From Clostridiales bacterium UBA4080 (lineage in GTDB: Bacteria; Bacillota; Clostridia; Lachnospirales; Vallitaleaceae), in NCBI GenBank assembly GCA_002381865.1, contig DFYO01000049.1:24374-84823 (forward strand): 60,450 bases of DNA, written 5' to 3'. The notes below the pieces were generated by a model. The model did not search any database, was not told the DNA's origin, and saw nothing but the letters and a program-made list of their open reading frames with translations. Below, one piece after another: positions 51,609-60,378 of this stretch; position 1 is the first letter of the stretch, and the number at the start of each line of letters is the position of its first letter. The translations under genes and the position numbers were made by a program.

Positions 51609-52517
51609 CTAAACCTTTAAATGCTTATGAATAGTAATAATACTTCCGATAATACCAATTCCCGCTCCTATCCCTATAGAAATCGGAAGCAGTCTGAGAA
51701 AAATATCGCCAACCGGCATAAATAATAGATAGTCATCAATTATTTTAAACTTGCTCATAATAAGTGTAATTATTTCCATATAAAAGGCGTATATAAGTAT
51801 TAACGGAACGCAAGCACCTACCAAGCCAATAATTGCTCCCTCTATTATAAAAGGTCCTCGAATAAAAGTATCGGTGGCACCTACGTATTTCATAATATTT
51901 ATTTCTCTTTTCCTTAGCTCTATTGTAAGTCTAACTGTATTAGAAATTAAAAATACTGATATAAAAATAAGTATGGCAACAAGCACCAGGCTTAGATATT
52001 TTATCAAGTCACTAAAGCTTTTAATAACGTTGGTAACTTCTCTGTTTTCCCTTACATGACTAACTCCCTCGAGCGTCTCCACATAGGATACAATCTCTGC
52101 CTGCTTTCCAATATCCTTTAAAAATAACTGAAAAGAGGCTGAATCAACAAGGGGGTTAACATCCTCAAAACCAGCTAGAAGCTCTTCCTTGCCTTTAAAA
52201 TATTTTTCCTTATAGGTTTCCCACGCTTCCTCCGGACTAATATATTTTAAAGAAAGAACCTCTGCCCTTGCTGAAATCTTTTTCTCAAGCTCTTTTATCT
52301 TGTCATTGCTAATATCCTTGTCAAAAAAAACAGCCACACCGATACTGTTATGAGCTTCGTGAATCATAAAGTCAATGTTGGCAATAATAGAATAAAAAAT
52401 TCCAATTATCAAAATACAGGCACTGATTGTTCCCACCGAAGCCAAGGACATTAGTCGATTTTTATATAGATTTATAATTCCCTGCTCCATACAATATCCA
52501 AAGGTTTTAATCTTCAT
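51609..52517 (-). CDS. ftsX: cell division ABC permease FtsX
   Basis: This protein of about 302 aa has four membrane segments, with a large extracellular loop (about 50-170) between the first two. The loop contacts the coiled coil of the hydrolase. An N-terminal cytoplasmic segment (KTFGYCMEQGIINLYKNRLMS) is typical. ATG at 52517 is preferred because a GGGGG ribosome binding site lies 9 nt upstream; ATG codons at 52523 and 52544 are possible. The start overlaps the end of ftsE. Confidence 0.95.
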   Translation of the reverse strand: MKIKTFGYCMEQGIINLYKNRLMSLASVGTISACILIIGIFYSIIANIDFMIHEAHNSIGVAVFFDKDISNDKIKELEKKISARAEVLSLKYISPEEAWETYKEKYFKGKEELLAGFEDVNPLVDSASFQLFLKDIGKQAEIVSYVETLEGVSHVRENREVTNVIKSFSDLIKYLSLVLVAILIFISVFLISNTVRLTIELRKREINIMKYVGATDTFIRGPFIIEGAIIGLVGACVPLILIYAFYMEIITLIMSKFKIIDDYLLFMPVGDIFLRLLPISIGIGAGIGIIGSIITIHKHLKV

Positions 52518-53193
52518 ATCCATAATCCCCCTTTTGGATATCATTTACAACGCTTCCACTTTTTAATGTTATAACTCTTTTTTTCATTGCATTAACTATC
52601 TCTCTGTTATGTGTAACAACTACTACCGTAGTTCCCCTTAAATTAATCTCTGCTAGCAGGCGCATTATCTCCCAGGTTGTTTTCGGATCCAGATTTCCTG
52701 TCGGCTCATCGCACAAAAGAATCTGAGGGTTATTAATTATCGCTCTTGCTAAAGCAGTCCTTTGTTGTTCCCCACCAGAAAGCTCAGTAGGATATCTGTC
52801 TGATTTTTTCGAAAGTCCTACCATGGCAAGTGTCATAGGCACTGCTCTTCTTATAGTTTTTGTAGGTGTTTCAGTTATTTTTAGTGCAAACGCTACATTG
52901 TTGTATACCGTCACTTTGTTTAATAATCTGAAATCCTGAAAAACCACCCCTATTTTTCTTCTTAGCTTTGGAATTTTTTGATGCTTAACATGAGTAATAT
53001 CCTCATCATCTAAAAAAATCGAACCCTCTGAAGCATCCAGCTCCTTCATTAATAGCTTTATAAGAGTCGTTTTTCCGGAACCACTGTTCCCAACTATAAA
53101 AACGAACTCTCCCTTCTTGATATTCAAAGATACATCATCTAATGCTTTAACACCATTTGGATATATCTTGCTTACATTTTCAAAACGAATCAT
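52507..53193 (-). CDS. ftsE: cell division ATP-binding protein FtsE
   Basis: This 228-aa ABC ATPase drives FtsX. Walker A is VGNSGSGKTTLIKLL, Q-loop FQDFRLL, signature LSGGEQQR, Walker B ILLCDEPTGNLDP, then the H-loop VVVVTHNREIV. Length is canonical. AGGAGG precedes ATG. The gene starts the ftsE-ftsX-M23-ctpA operon. Confidence 0.97.
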   Translation of the reverse strand: MIRFENVSKIYPNGVKALDDVSLNIKKGEFVFIVGNSGSGKTTLIKLLMKELDASEGSIFLDDEDITHVKHQKIPKLRRKIGVVFQDFRLLNKVTVYNNVAFALKITETPTKTIRRAVPMTLAMVGLSKKSDRYPTELSGGEQQRTALARAIINNPQILLCDEPTGNLDPKTTWEIMRLLAEINLRGTTVVVVTHNREIVNAMKKRVITLKSGSVVNDIQKGDYGYED

Positions 53194-53224
53194 TTCCTGC
53201 CTCCTAAATTACGGCCCAGCACTT

Positions 53225-54316
53225 CTAATAATCTGATTCAATCACATGCTTCATATATTTTACTACCATAAGAGCAATTTTAAACGTGATTGCATCATCA
53301 AAAACTCTAAGATCCAATCCTGTGTTTTTCTGTAATTTATCTAGTCTGTAAACCAAAGTATTTCTATGAATATATAGTTGCCTTGAGGTTTCTGACACAT
53401 TCAGGCTATTTTCAAAAAATTTCTGAATTGTAGTAAGGGTTTCCTCATCAAAGTCATCCGGAGATTTATTGTTAAATATCTCTGAAATAAACATTTTACA
53501 TAAAGGTATTGGAAGCTGATAAATAAGTCTTCCTATTCCCAGGTTATCATAAGCCATTACATGCTTTTCAACAAAGAAAATTTTGCCGACCTCAAGCGCC
53601 ATTTTTGCTTCCTTATAGGAACGCGAAACATCCTTGATATCCTTTACAATTGTTCCTACTGCAATGTAAACAGAGCTCATTGCCTCTGCATTAAGCGTAT
53701 CCAAAATACCCTTTGACATTTTTTCAACGTCTTCAATTGTTTCATTTTCTTTAAGCTCTTTGATTAAAATAATATTTCTCTCATCTACTGCAGTAATAAA
53801 ATCCTTTGTTTTAGAAGGAAAAATATTTCTAACCACCTCAAGAGAATTAGTATCCTTTTCAATTTTCGTTTCAATAATAACTGCAACTCTGCGAACATCC
53901 ATTTCTATATGCAGCTTCTTTGCTCTGTTATATATATCAACCAATAGTAAATTATCTAAAAGCAGATTTTTGATAAAATTATCTTTATCAAATCTTTCTT
54001 TGTATGCCACTAATAGATTTTGGATTTGAAAGGATGCAATCTTACCTATTTTATAGACATCCTCTGCCTCACCCTTTGCAGTAATAACATACTCTGGAGT
54101 ATGCTCATCATAAATCTTAAAAAACTGGTAGCCCTGAATTAACTGGCTTTCTGCCTGAGAAATAACGAAATCTGCCACCGCCGAATTGTATTCATCAATC
54201 AATCCGTCTTCTGTTGTCGCAATGATTTTTCCGTCCAGATCCATGACGCTTAAATCTATTCGAGTAATAGATTTTAATCCGTCTATGGTATTCTGTAAAA
54301 TCTGATTTGATATCAT
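53225..54316 (-). CDS. CdaR/PucR-family transcriptional regulator
   Basis: This 363-aa protein has an N-terminal sugar-diacid-recognition domain (about 1-130: ITRIDLSVMDLDGKIIATTEDG). A GGDEF-like fold follows without catalytic motifs. The C-terminal helix-turn-helix is of the PucR type (ETSRQLYIHRNTLVYRLDKLQKNTGLDLR). CdaR regulators often respond to glycerate, galactarate or related acids. The neighbour upstream is an orphan sugar-type ABC ATPase, and downstream is ftsE. No sugar-acid genes are in the window, so the ligand is unknown. AAGGAG precedes ATG. Confidence 0.9.
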   Translation of the reverse strand: MISNQILQNTIDGLKSITRIDLSVMDLDGKIIATTEDGLIDEYNSAVADFVISQAESQLIQGYQFFKIYDEHTPEYVITAKGEAEDVYKIGKIASFQIQNLLVAYKERFDKDNFIKNLLLDNLLLVDIYNRAKKLHIEMDVRRVAVIIETKIEKDTNSLEVVRNIFPSKTKDFITAVDERNIILIKELKENETIEDVEKMSKGILDTLNAEAMSSVYIAVGTIVKDIKDVSRSYKEAKMALEVGKIFFVEKHVMAYDNLGIGRLIYQLPIPLCKMFISEIFNNKSPDDFDEETLTTIQKFFENSLNVSETSRQLYIHRNTLVYRLDKLQKNTGLDLRVFDDAITFKIALMVVKYMKHVIESDY

Positions 54317-54416
54317 AGAGTTGGCTCCTTTTCACCTAGGATAAGTTTCAATTTATTTTTATACTATATATTACACATTCACTCTTATATTTTATAGCAT
54401 ATTTAATAAAATTAAA

Positions 54417-54448
54417 AGAGGAAATACACAAAATTGTGCATTTCCTCT
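54417..54448 (-). terminator. terminator after the sugar ABC ATPase gene
   Basis: On the minus strand AGAGGAAAT and ATTTCCTCT flank an inner CAC/GTG pair to make a stem of about 12 bp, followed by TTTTAATTTT. It lies 19 bp after the ABC ATPase stop and before the regulator gene, so the two are separate transcripts. Confidence 0.8.
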
Positions 54449-54466
54449 AAAATTAGGTCAAATTTC

Positions 54467-55579
54467 TTATACAAACAGCCTTTCTTCGGTGTTTTTATCA
54501 AAAAAATACACCTTATTCAAGTCAAAGGCAAGCGGTAATACCTCGCCTTCCTCTGCAATAACTCTTCTGTCAACTCTTGCAACTAATTCACAATCTCCAA
54601 TATCTCCATAAACAAAAGCGTCTGAACCCCATAATTCTGATCCATCTACTTTAAGCTTTACTACCGAATTTGGAGAAGTGGCAATAAATATTTGTGCCGC
54701 ATGAATATCCTCAGGTCTTATACCCATTATTACTTCTTTATTAATGTATCCGCAATCACGAAGAAGTGTTTCCTTCGCCTTAGGCAGCTCCATAATATAA
54801 TCACCGAATTGCAATGCAATTCCATTTTTTGCTTCAATAACAACTGCTTCAATAAAATTCATAGAAGGTGTTCCCATAAAACCTGCAACAAACTTATTTT
54901 TTGGATTCAAATATATATTAAGAGGTGTATCCACCTGTTGAATAATTCCGTCCTTCATAACTACCAGCCTGTCTCCAAGAGCCATTGCCTCAGATTGGTC
55001 ATGTGTTACATATATTATTGTTGCATCAAGCTCCTTATGTGCTTTTGCCAGCTCTTGTCTCATTTCCTGTCTTTGCTTTGCATCAAGATTTGATAAAGGC
55101 TCGTCCATAAGCAATACCTTGGGCTGTCTTACTAGAGCTCTTCCCATTGCAACCCTCTGCTTTTGTCCTCCTGATATTTCATCCGGCTTTCTATCAAGAA
55201 TGTCAGCAATTTTCAGAATATTAGCGGCTCTTAAAACTCTGTTATCTATATCTTCATTTGAGATTTTTTTAATTTTTAAACCATGAGCCATATTATCATA
55301 TACAGTCATATTCGGATATAATGCATAGTTCTGAAAAATCATACCCGTATCTCTATCAACCGGCTCAACATCATTACAAAATTCATCATCAATAAACAAG
55401 GAGCCCTCTGTAATATCCTCTAATCCGGCAACCAGCCTTAAAGCAGTTGATTTTCCACATCCCGATGGTCCTACAAAAACTACGAATTCCTTGTCCTCTA
55501 TATCCAGATTAAAATCCTGAACAGCCGTCACACCATTAGAATATATTTTTTTTATTTCTTTAAATGAAATATTTGCCAT
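54467..55579 (-). CDS. sugar-type ABC transporter ATPase (MsmX/UgpC/MalK-like)
   Basis: This ATPase of about 370 aa energises carbohydrate uptake. It shows Walker A FVGPSGCGKSTALRL, Q-loop FQNYALYPNM, signature ISGGQKQR, Walker B LLMDEPLSNLD and the H-loop IYVTHDQ. A C-terminal TOBE/OB region follows (about 240-370: FMGTPSMNFIEA, MGIRPEDIH). ATG at 55579 is chosen (GGAGGGAG upstream). No permease or binding-protein genes are nearby. Such stand-alone ATPases, like MsmX of Bacillus, serve several sugar importers. The CdaR gene downstream is separated by a terminator. Confidence 0.93.
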   Translation of the reverse strand: MANISFKEIKKIYSNGVTAVQDFNLDIEDKEFVVFVGPSGCGKSTALRLVAGLEDITEGSLFIDDEFCNDVEPVDRDTGMIFQNYALYPNMTVYDNMAHGLKIKKISNEDIDNRVLRAANILKIADILDRKPDEISGGQKQRVAMGRALVRQPKVLLMDEPLSNLDAKQRQEMRQELAKAHKELDATIIYVTHDQSEAMALGDRLVVMKDGIIQQVDTPLNIYLNPKNKFVAGFMGTPSMNFIEAVVIEAKNGIALQFGDYIMELPKAKETLLRDCGYINKEVIMGIRPEDIHAAQIFIATSPNSVVKLKVDGSELWGSDAFVYGDIGDCELVARVDRRVIAEEGEVLPLAFDLNKVYFFDKNTEERLFV

Positions 55580-55648
55580 TTGCTGTCTCCCTCCACGAAG
55601 CACAATTGTTTAAATATTGATTTTCTCTTATCGTACTATACTATATTT

Positions 55649-55697
55649 AAAAAAAATTAGCCATAGGTTATTTTACCAAAGAATAACCCCTGTCTAA
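55649..55697 (-). terminator. terminator or attenuator upstream of the ABC ATPase
   Basis: On the minus strand TTAG and GGTTATT pair with AATAACC and CTAA around a 9-nt loop, followed by eight T. It lies about 175 bp after yitT and about 70 bp before the ABC ATPase start. It may end the yitT transcript or act as an attenuator in a leader of the ABC gene. The rest of 55580-55870 is AT-rich without a gene. Confidence 0.65.
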
Positions 55698-55870
55698 TAT
55701 GATTTTTTTAACTATAGTTTTTATTAATAGTATATGGCTGTTTTTCTTTTAAATTATATTAAATATACACAATATCAAACTATTTTTCATTTAATTTAAT
55801 ATTTTTCAATCCATATTTTTACCTAATATTCATCAAAAAATTAGTTCTATTTTTTAATGGATTTTCGTCA

Positions 55871-56719
55871 TTATTCGACTAAAAACCCTTCGCCAAGCAC
55901 CTCTCTGACATCCGCCACTATTACAAAGGCATTTTTATCGACAGATTTCACAATATCCTTTAACTGAATAATCTGCCTTTGAGACACAACACATAGCAAT
56001 ACTTTTTTAGCATTTCCCGTATACATTCCTGTACCATTAAGTCCTGTAAGTCCTCGGTCCAGCTGTCCTAATATAGCCGCAGATATTTCATCTTCCTTTT
56101 CAGATATAATAAAGGCTGCCTTTGCAAACTGTAGTCCCTCAAGTAATGCATCAATAACCTTTATGGTTATAAAAATTGAAATCAAAGCATATAAGGTTTT
56201 TTCCGGTCCAAAAACATAAAAACCAAACCCAATTATTATTCCGTCTAATAGCATCATTATTTTTGCCACTGACAAATATTTAAAATAATGCTGAATAATG
56301 CTGGCTGCCATATCCGTTCCGCCAGTAGTTGCTCTTGCCAAAAATACCATTCCAAGTCCAAGTCCTGCCAATACTCCGCCAAATATCCCACCCAAGAGAA
56401 TATCCTGAGTTATTGGAGGAATATTTTCAGTCAAAAAAAGTGCCAAGGACAAATAAAGAGTTGCAAAAATACTCTTTTTGCCAAAGGTTCCGCCCTTTAC
56501 CGATACTCCAATAACAAATAAAGGAATATTAAAAACGAGGTTTGTTGCCCATATTGGAATTTGTGTTAATTCCTTTAAAACAATAGCTATGCCCGTTACT
56601 CCACCAATTACCATTCCGAGCTTATCAAAAAACATATTGATTGCTAGTGCTAAAAGGGTTGTCCCTACAATAATAAGCAAATAATCTATTAAAAAGCTTC
56701 TTTTATTAATTATTGGCAT
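55871..56719 (-). CDS. YitT-family membrane protein
   Basis: This 282-aa integral membrane protein has about five to six helices (DYLLIIVGTTLLALAINMFF, GVLAGLGLGMVFL) and a C-terminal cytoplasmic DUF2179 domain (about 215-282: LLCVVSQRQIIQLKDIVKSVDKNAFVIVADVREVLGEGF). The family is common in Firmicutes; substrate is unknown. AAGGAG precedes ATG. It follows the TagA/WecG gene by 9 bp and is likely co-transcribed. Confidence 0.93.
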   Translation of the reverse strand: MPIINKRSFLIDYLLIIVGTTLLALAINMFFDKLGMVIGGVTGIAIVLKELTQIPIWATNLVFNIPLFVIGVSVKGGTFGKKSIFATLYLSLALFLTENIPPITQDILLGGIFGGVLAGLGLGMVFLARATTGGTDMAASIIQHYFKYLSVAKIMMLLDGIIIGFGFYVFGPEKTLYALISIFITIKVIDALLEGLQFAKAAFIISEKEDEISAAILGQLDRGLTGLNGTGMYTGNAKKVLLCVVSQRQIIQLKDIVKSVDKNAFVIVADVREVLGEGFLVE

Positions 56720-56728
56720 AAAATCTCC

Positions 56729-57466
56729 TTATCTGAACTCTTTTCTTCTCTTAAATACCACAAGTAAAAATAGTGGCAGCTTCATCATTCTTTTAATTCT
56801 TGTAGGCTGTGATATCAATCTGTAAAACCATTCCAGCCCAAGCTTTATAAATATCTTAGGTGCTCTTTTTAAAGTGCCTGACATAACATCAAAGCTACCC
56901 CCAACGCCTATGCAAAGCTTAACATTCAAGCTGTCCTTATTGGCATTAATCCACTGCTCCTGCTTTGGAGCTCCCAGTCCCACTAAAAGAAGACTTGGTT
57001 TTAAAGCTTGTATTTCTTCAATTATTTTCTTTTCCTCTGCTTCGTCAAAGTAGCCATCATGGCTTCCAACAACCTTTAGTCCGGGATACTGCTTATTCAT
57101 CTTTTTTCTTGCTTTTTCTGCTATTCCGGGTGCAGCTCCAAAAAAATATGCCGTATGCTCAGTGTTTTTCATTTTAGCAAATAAATTTTGAACCAAATCA
57201 TAGCCAGCAACTCTCTCCGGCAATGGCTTTTTTAAAATTTTAGAACCGATTACAACTCCAATTCCGTCAGCAACAACCAAGTCGCCCTTATTCATTATTT
57301 CCATAAAAGCATTGCTTTCTGTTGCAGCCATTACTATCTCAGGATTTGCAGTAAAAATCATTTTTGGTTTTTCAGACTCTAAGTAGCCGAAAGCTTTATC
57401 AACTGCTTTTTTCATTGTAATAGGGTCAAATCCAACTCCTAAAATATTTATTCTATCCTTTTTCAT
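56729..57466 (-). CDS. tagA: WecG/TagA/CpsF-family glycosyltransferase (GT26)
   Basis: This 245-aa enzyme probably transfers N-acetylmannosamine to undecaprenyl-PP-GlcNAc, making the linkage unit for wall teichoic acid or a related polymer. Motifs are FTANPEIVMAA, VVADGIGVVIGS, AYFFGAAPG, VGLGAPKQEQWI and GVGGSFDVMSGTLKRAP. Length is canonical. It lies next to two LytR-CpsA-Psr enzymes that can attach such polymers to peptidoglycan. Confidence 0.92.
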   Translation of the reverse strand: MKKDRINILGVGFDPITMKKAVDKAFGYLESEKPKMIFTANPEIVMAATESNAFMEIMNKGDLVVADGIGVVIGSKILKKPLPERVAGYDLVQNLFAKMKNTEHTAYFFGAAPGIAEKARKKMNKQYPGLKVVGSHDGYFDEAEEKKIIEEIQALKPSLLLVGLGAPKQEQWINANKDSLNVKLCIGVGGSFDVMSGTLKRAPKIFIKLGLEWFYRLISQPTRIKRMMKLPLFLLVVFKRRKEFR

Positions 57467-57552
57467 TTTAGTCTCCTTGTTGGTTTTTTTGCAAAATATC
57501 CCGTTTTAAAATATCATTTGCAAAATAACCTTATTATATAAATATATGGCTC

Positions 57553-58086
57553 TTATTTAACGGAATAGCCGCCCTTAACCATAATATAGCTTTTCTTTTC
57601 GAGCAGCAAGCCTCTGCTGTCATCTCTTGGAATAATTAATAAATGGTTTGCTGTAATATCCTCTCCATCTTTAATGTCCTTGCCTAAAGTTACATCAGAA
57701 ATACCTTCACCGGTTTTATTCCCAATTGCCTTTGCCTTTCCAGTTCTTAATATCATCTCTGTACTAGCTTTACCATAAATCTTCTTGCCTGCAGCAACCT
57801 CTACAACCACAAAGGAGGCTCCCTTTGAGGTTTCCATATCAGCAAATTTATTATCAATATACTTATATACCTCTGTCATATTTGTAGGCTGAGTAGCTGT
57901 TCCTGTAGTTCCAGAGGATATCTGTTTTGATAGCGAATCAATAAGCTTATCAACATAACTCTTTGTTACTAATGGGTCGGAAACACTGCCTGCATCATTA
58001 TTTGCTGCCCAGATTTGATTTACACCTAAGCAAATAGCAATCGTTAATATAATTCCTGCAACAAAAGAAGTTATCCTTGTTTTCAT
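57553..58086 (-). CDS. small secreted or membrane-anchored protein, unknown
   Basis: This 177-aa protein has an N-terminal signal or anchor (MKTRITSFVAGIILTIAICLGVNQIWA). A short Ser/Thr/Gly linker follows (about 55-65), then a beta-rich C-terminal domain (SFVVVEVAAGKKIYGKASTEMILRTGKAKAIG and DITANHLLIIPRDDSRGLLL). No family is recognised with confidence. It is encoded 1 bp downstream of the LCP gene and is surely co-expressed, so it may assist the LCP enzyme or its polymer. The start has GCGAGG upstream. Confidence 0.75.
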   Translation of the reverse strand: MKTRITSFVAGIILTIAICLGVNQIWAANNDAGSVSDPLVTKSYVDKLIDSLSKQISSGTTGTATQPTNMTEVYKYIDNKFADMETSKGASFVVVEVAAGKKIYGKASTEMILRTGKAKAIGNKTGEGISDVTLGKDIKDGEDITANHLLIIPRDDSRGLLLEKKSYIMVKGGYSVK

Positions 58087-58087
58087 C

Positions 58088-59365
58088 TTATTTATCCTCG
58101 CTTTCTCCTACAATAATAATTATCTGATTTGCTTTATCTATTAGCCCTTCTTGAACCTCGATAACAGAATTTTCAAAGTATGCCTTTAGCTCTTCTCCCA
58201 CTGACTTATGTGGAACAAGAAGCTTTGTCACCTCTACGGGTTTGTTTTCATAATCAACTGCCTCGCCCACTTTATATCCTTCTTCAACCAGCTTTGCTTT
58301 GTACTTTGATGCCAAGCCAGCCACCTCAGTTCCATTTTGCACTGAAATATTAAGAGTTTTTATATCCTTATCAAAAGGAGCCTCTGTAGTCTCACTGGTA
58401 GCTTCAGGTGTTCCATTAATTATTTTATCAAACAGTGCTGCTGTAAGCTCTGTATCAAATACAAAAAATGAACGTCCAAGGTTTTTGCTCTCACCAGGAA
58501 GAGTATTAACAACAACATTTTCTTTTTTAATGTCCTTAAGATATCCTGTGTAATCAATCATTGTTCCAAAATTTGTATCTACATATTTTAGGCAGGTGCT
58601 TGCAATGCTAATTATATTCATTTTATTATCAGTATTTAATAGCTCATCCATAAAGGCTGACATAAATAGATGCTGCATTTCTATTCTTCCCAAATCTCCA
58701 TTTGCATAGCCCTTTCTAAATCTAACAAGCTCCTCCGCCTTATCTCCATCCAGATAATTTGTGCCTTCCTTTATATCAATATAAAGGTCTTGATACGGGT
58801 CAGAATAATGAAGATTTCTTGGAACCTCCATCCTAATAGGCCCAACAGCATCAACTATATCCTTAAACCCATCCAAGTTCATACAAATATAGTAATCTAT
58901 ATCAATTCCGAAGCTTTCCTCTAAAACTGCAACTGAGGCATTATTTCGCTCTTTTTCTTCAACGTATGCCGGAACCTCATTAATTTTAATATATTGCTCC
59001 ACAGTTCTTGTTTGTGTTATTTTTTCATATAATGCATCCGGTATTTTTACTCTTGTATCTCTTGGTATTGATACCATATCAATCTGCTTTGTATCTCTAT
59101 TGAAAAACGCAAGCATTATTACATCTGTTCTGTACTCCTGCTTATCTAGTCCAAAAATTGCAAAGGCAGTAATTTTTTTAACTGGCTCAGCACTTTTAAC
59201 AATCCTGAAATCATCTCCCAGCTTATTTTTCAGCACCAAAAAAACTGTTCCTGCTCCAATTCCAATTAACAAAACTAAAATCAAAAATGTAGATATAAAA
59301 GCCTTTAAAAATTTATTAACCATCTTCTTATTGCCTGTTTCTGTCTTTCTTCTTTGCCTTGCCAC
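58088..59365 (-). CDS. LytR-CpsA-Psr (LCP) family transferase with LytR_C domain
   Basis: This 425-aa protein attaches lipid-linked glycopolymers to peptidoglycan. The N-terminus is basic and then spans the membrane once (FLKAFISTFLILVLLIGIGA). The LCP domain (about 65-270) has the conserved FGLDKQEYRTDVIMLAFFN and SIPRDTRVKIP. The Arg-rich region VRFRKGYANGDLGRIEMQHLFM follows. A LytR_C domain (about 330-390: LNISVQNGTEVAGLASKYKAKL) ends the protein. The start is GTG with AGGAGG 6 nt upstream. It lies 26 bp downstream of a second LCP gene. Confidence 0.93.
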   Translation of the reverse strand: MARQRRKTETGNKKMVNKFLKAFISTFLILVLLIGIGAGTVFLVLKNKLGDDFRIVKSAEPVKKITAFAIFGLDKQEYRTDVIMLAFFNRDTKQIDMVSIPRDTRVKIPDALYEKITQTRTVEQYIKINEVPAYVEEKERNNASVAVLEESFGIDIDYYICMNLDGFKDIVDAVGPIRMEVPRNLHYSDPYQDLYIDIKEGTNYLDGDKAEELVRFRKGYANGDLGRIEMQHLFMSAFMDELLNTDNKMNIISIASTCLKYVDTNFGTMIDYTGYLKDIKKENVVVNTLPGESKNLGRSFFVFDTELTAALFDKIINGTPEATSETTEAPFDKDIKTLNISVQNGTEVAGLASKYKAKLVEEGYKVGEAVDYENKPVEVTKLLVPHKSVGEELKAYFENSVIEVQEGLIDKANQIIIIVGESEDK

Positions 59366-59391
59366 AATGTGCCTCCTAAAAATCCTAGTTA

Positions 59392-60378
59392 TTATTGTCT
59401 TAATACCTTTCCTACTGGCTCTTGAGAGCCTTCAATAAGGTCTTCTACAACCTGATTAGCTTCTTCCAAATACCATCTCTGATACCATAAATCACCAATT
59501 TTTTCCCCATAGGAGGGTATGGTAACCATATTGGCTGTATTAAGAATATTGCCTAAATCCTGTTCAAAAAAATATCCTGCATATTTTAGTGCGAAAATCA
59601 ATCCAAAATCTGCCTCGAACATACTATATCCCTTTGTTGCCAGCTCTTTAATCTTGCTAAAATCCTTTATATCCATTATTTTTTCAAAAAGCGCAACCAT
59701 AAATTCCTGCTGAACCTGTATTCTCTGCAAATCACCCATCTTATAATGTCTGTATCTTACCAGCTGCTCCGCCTTATCTCCATCTAGCATCTGCAATCCC
59801 GGCTGAAGGTCTATATATAAATCCTGAAAAGGATCAGAATAGTACATTCTTTCAGGCACATCAAACTCAACTCCGCCAATTGTATCTACCAGCTGGCTAA
59901 AGCCATCCACATCAATTCTTGCCATATAGTCTATTTTACGCCCTACAATAATACTAATAATTTCTCTTAAATCCTCAAAGGCTCTCTCGTCATGTCCTAC
60001 ATTTGAATAAACCTCATTTAGCTTACAAAACATAATATTATTATTAGGATTATTTTTCTTTATATGTCTGAAATTTTCATCTGAAAAATCGATTTCCAAA
60101 TCCCTTGGTACAGAAATCACATGGATGGTATTCTTTTTTGCATCTAATACCCCAACCATAAGCACATCTGTTAAGCCCTTTGATTTATCAAGCCCCACCA
60201 GCAGGCCTGTAAAGGATTCAACTGCTCCAATCTCTAGGTCTTCTTCTTGTGAATTCGGATTTGAACCTTTTTCCTTAGCAATATTGATATTATCAATTTT
60301 TGCAGCTGCAAAGGATACTCCTAAAATCAAAAAGCTGATTATAACCATTACAACTAAAGCCTTGTCAATTTGTTTCAT
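59392..60378 (-). CDS. LytR-CpsA-Psr (LCP) family transferase, shorter paralogue
   Basis: This protein of about 328 aa has one membrane segment (ALVVMVIISFLILGVSFAAA). The LCP domain shows LVGLDKSKGLTDVLMVGVL, SVPRDLEIDF and LVRYRHYKMGDLQRIQVQQEFM. It lacks the LytR_C extension of its neighbour. ATG at 60378 is preferred, with GGAGG 6 nt upstream. It probably begins an operon of two LCP enzymes and the small secreted protein. Confidence 0.92.
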   Translation of the reverse strand: MKQIDKALVVMVIISFLILGVSFAAAKIDNINIAKEKGSNPNSQEEDLEIGAVESFTGLLVGLDKSKGLTDVLMVGVLDAKKNTIHVISVPRDLEIDFSDENFRHIKKNNPNNNIMFCKLNEVYSNVGHDERAFEDLREIISIIVGRKIDYMARIDVDGFSQLVDTIGGVEFDVPERMYYSDPFQDLYIDLQPGLQMLDGDKAEQLVRYRHYKMGDLQRIQVQQEFMVALFEKIMDIKDFSKIKELATKGYSMFEADFGLIFALKYAGYFFEQDLGNILNTANMVTIPSYGEKIGDLWYQRWYLEEANQVVEDLIEGSQEPVGKVLRQ

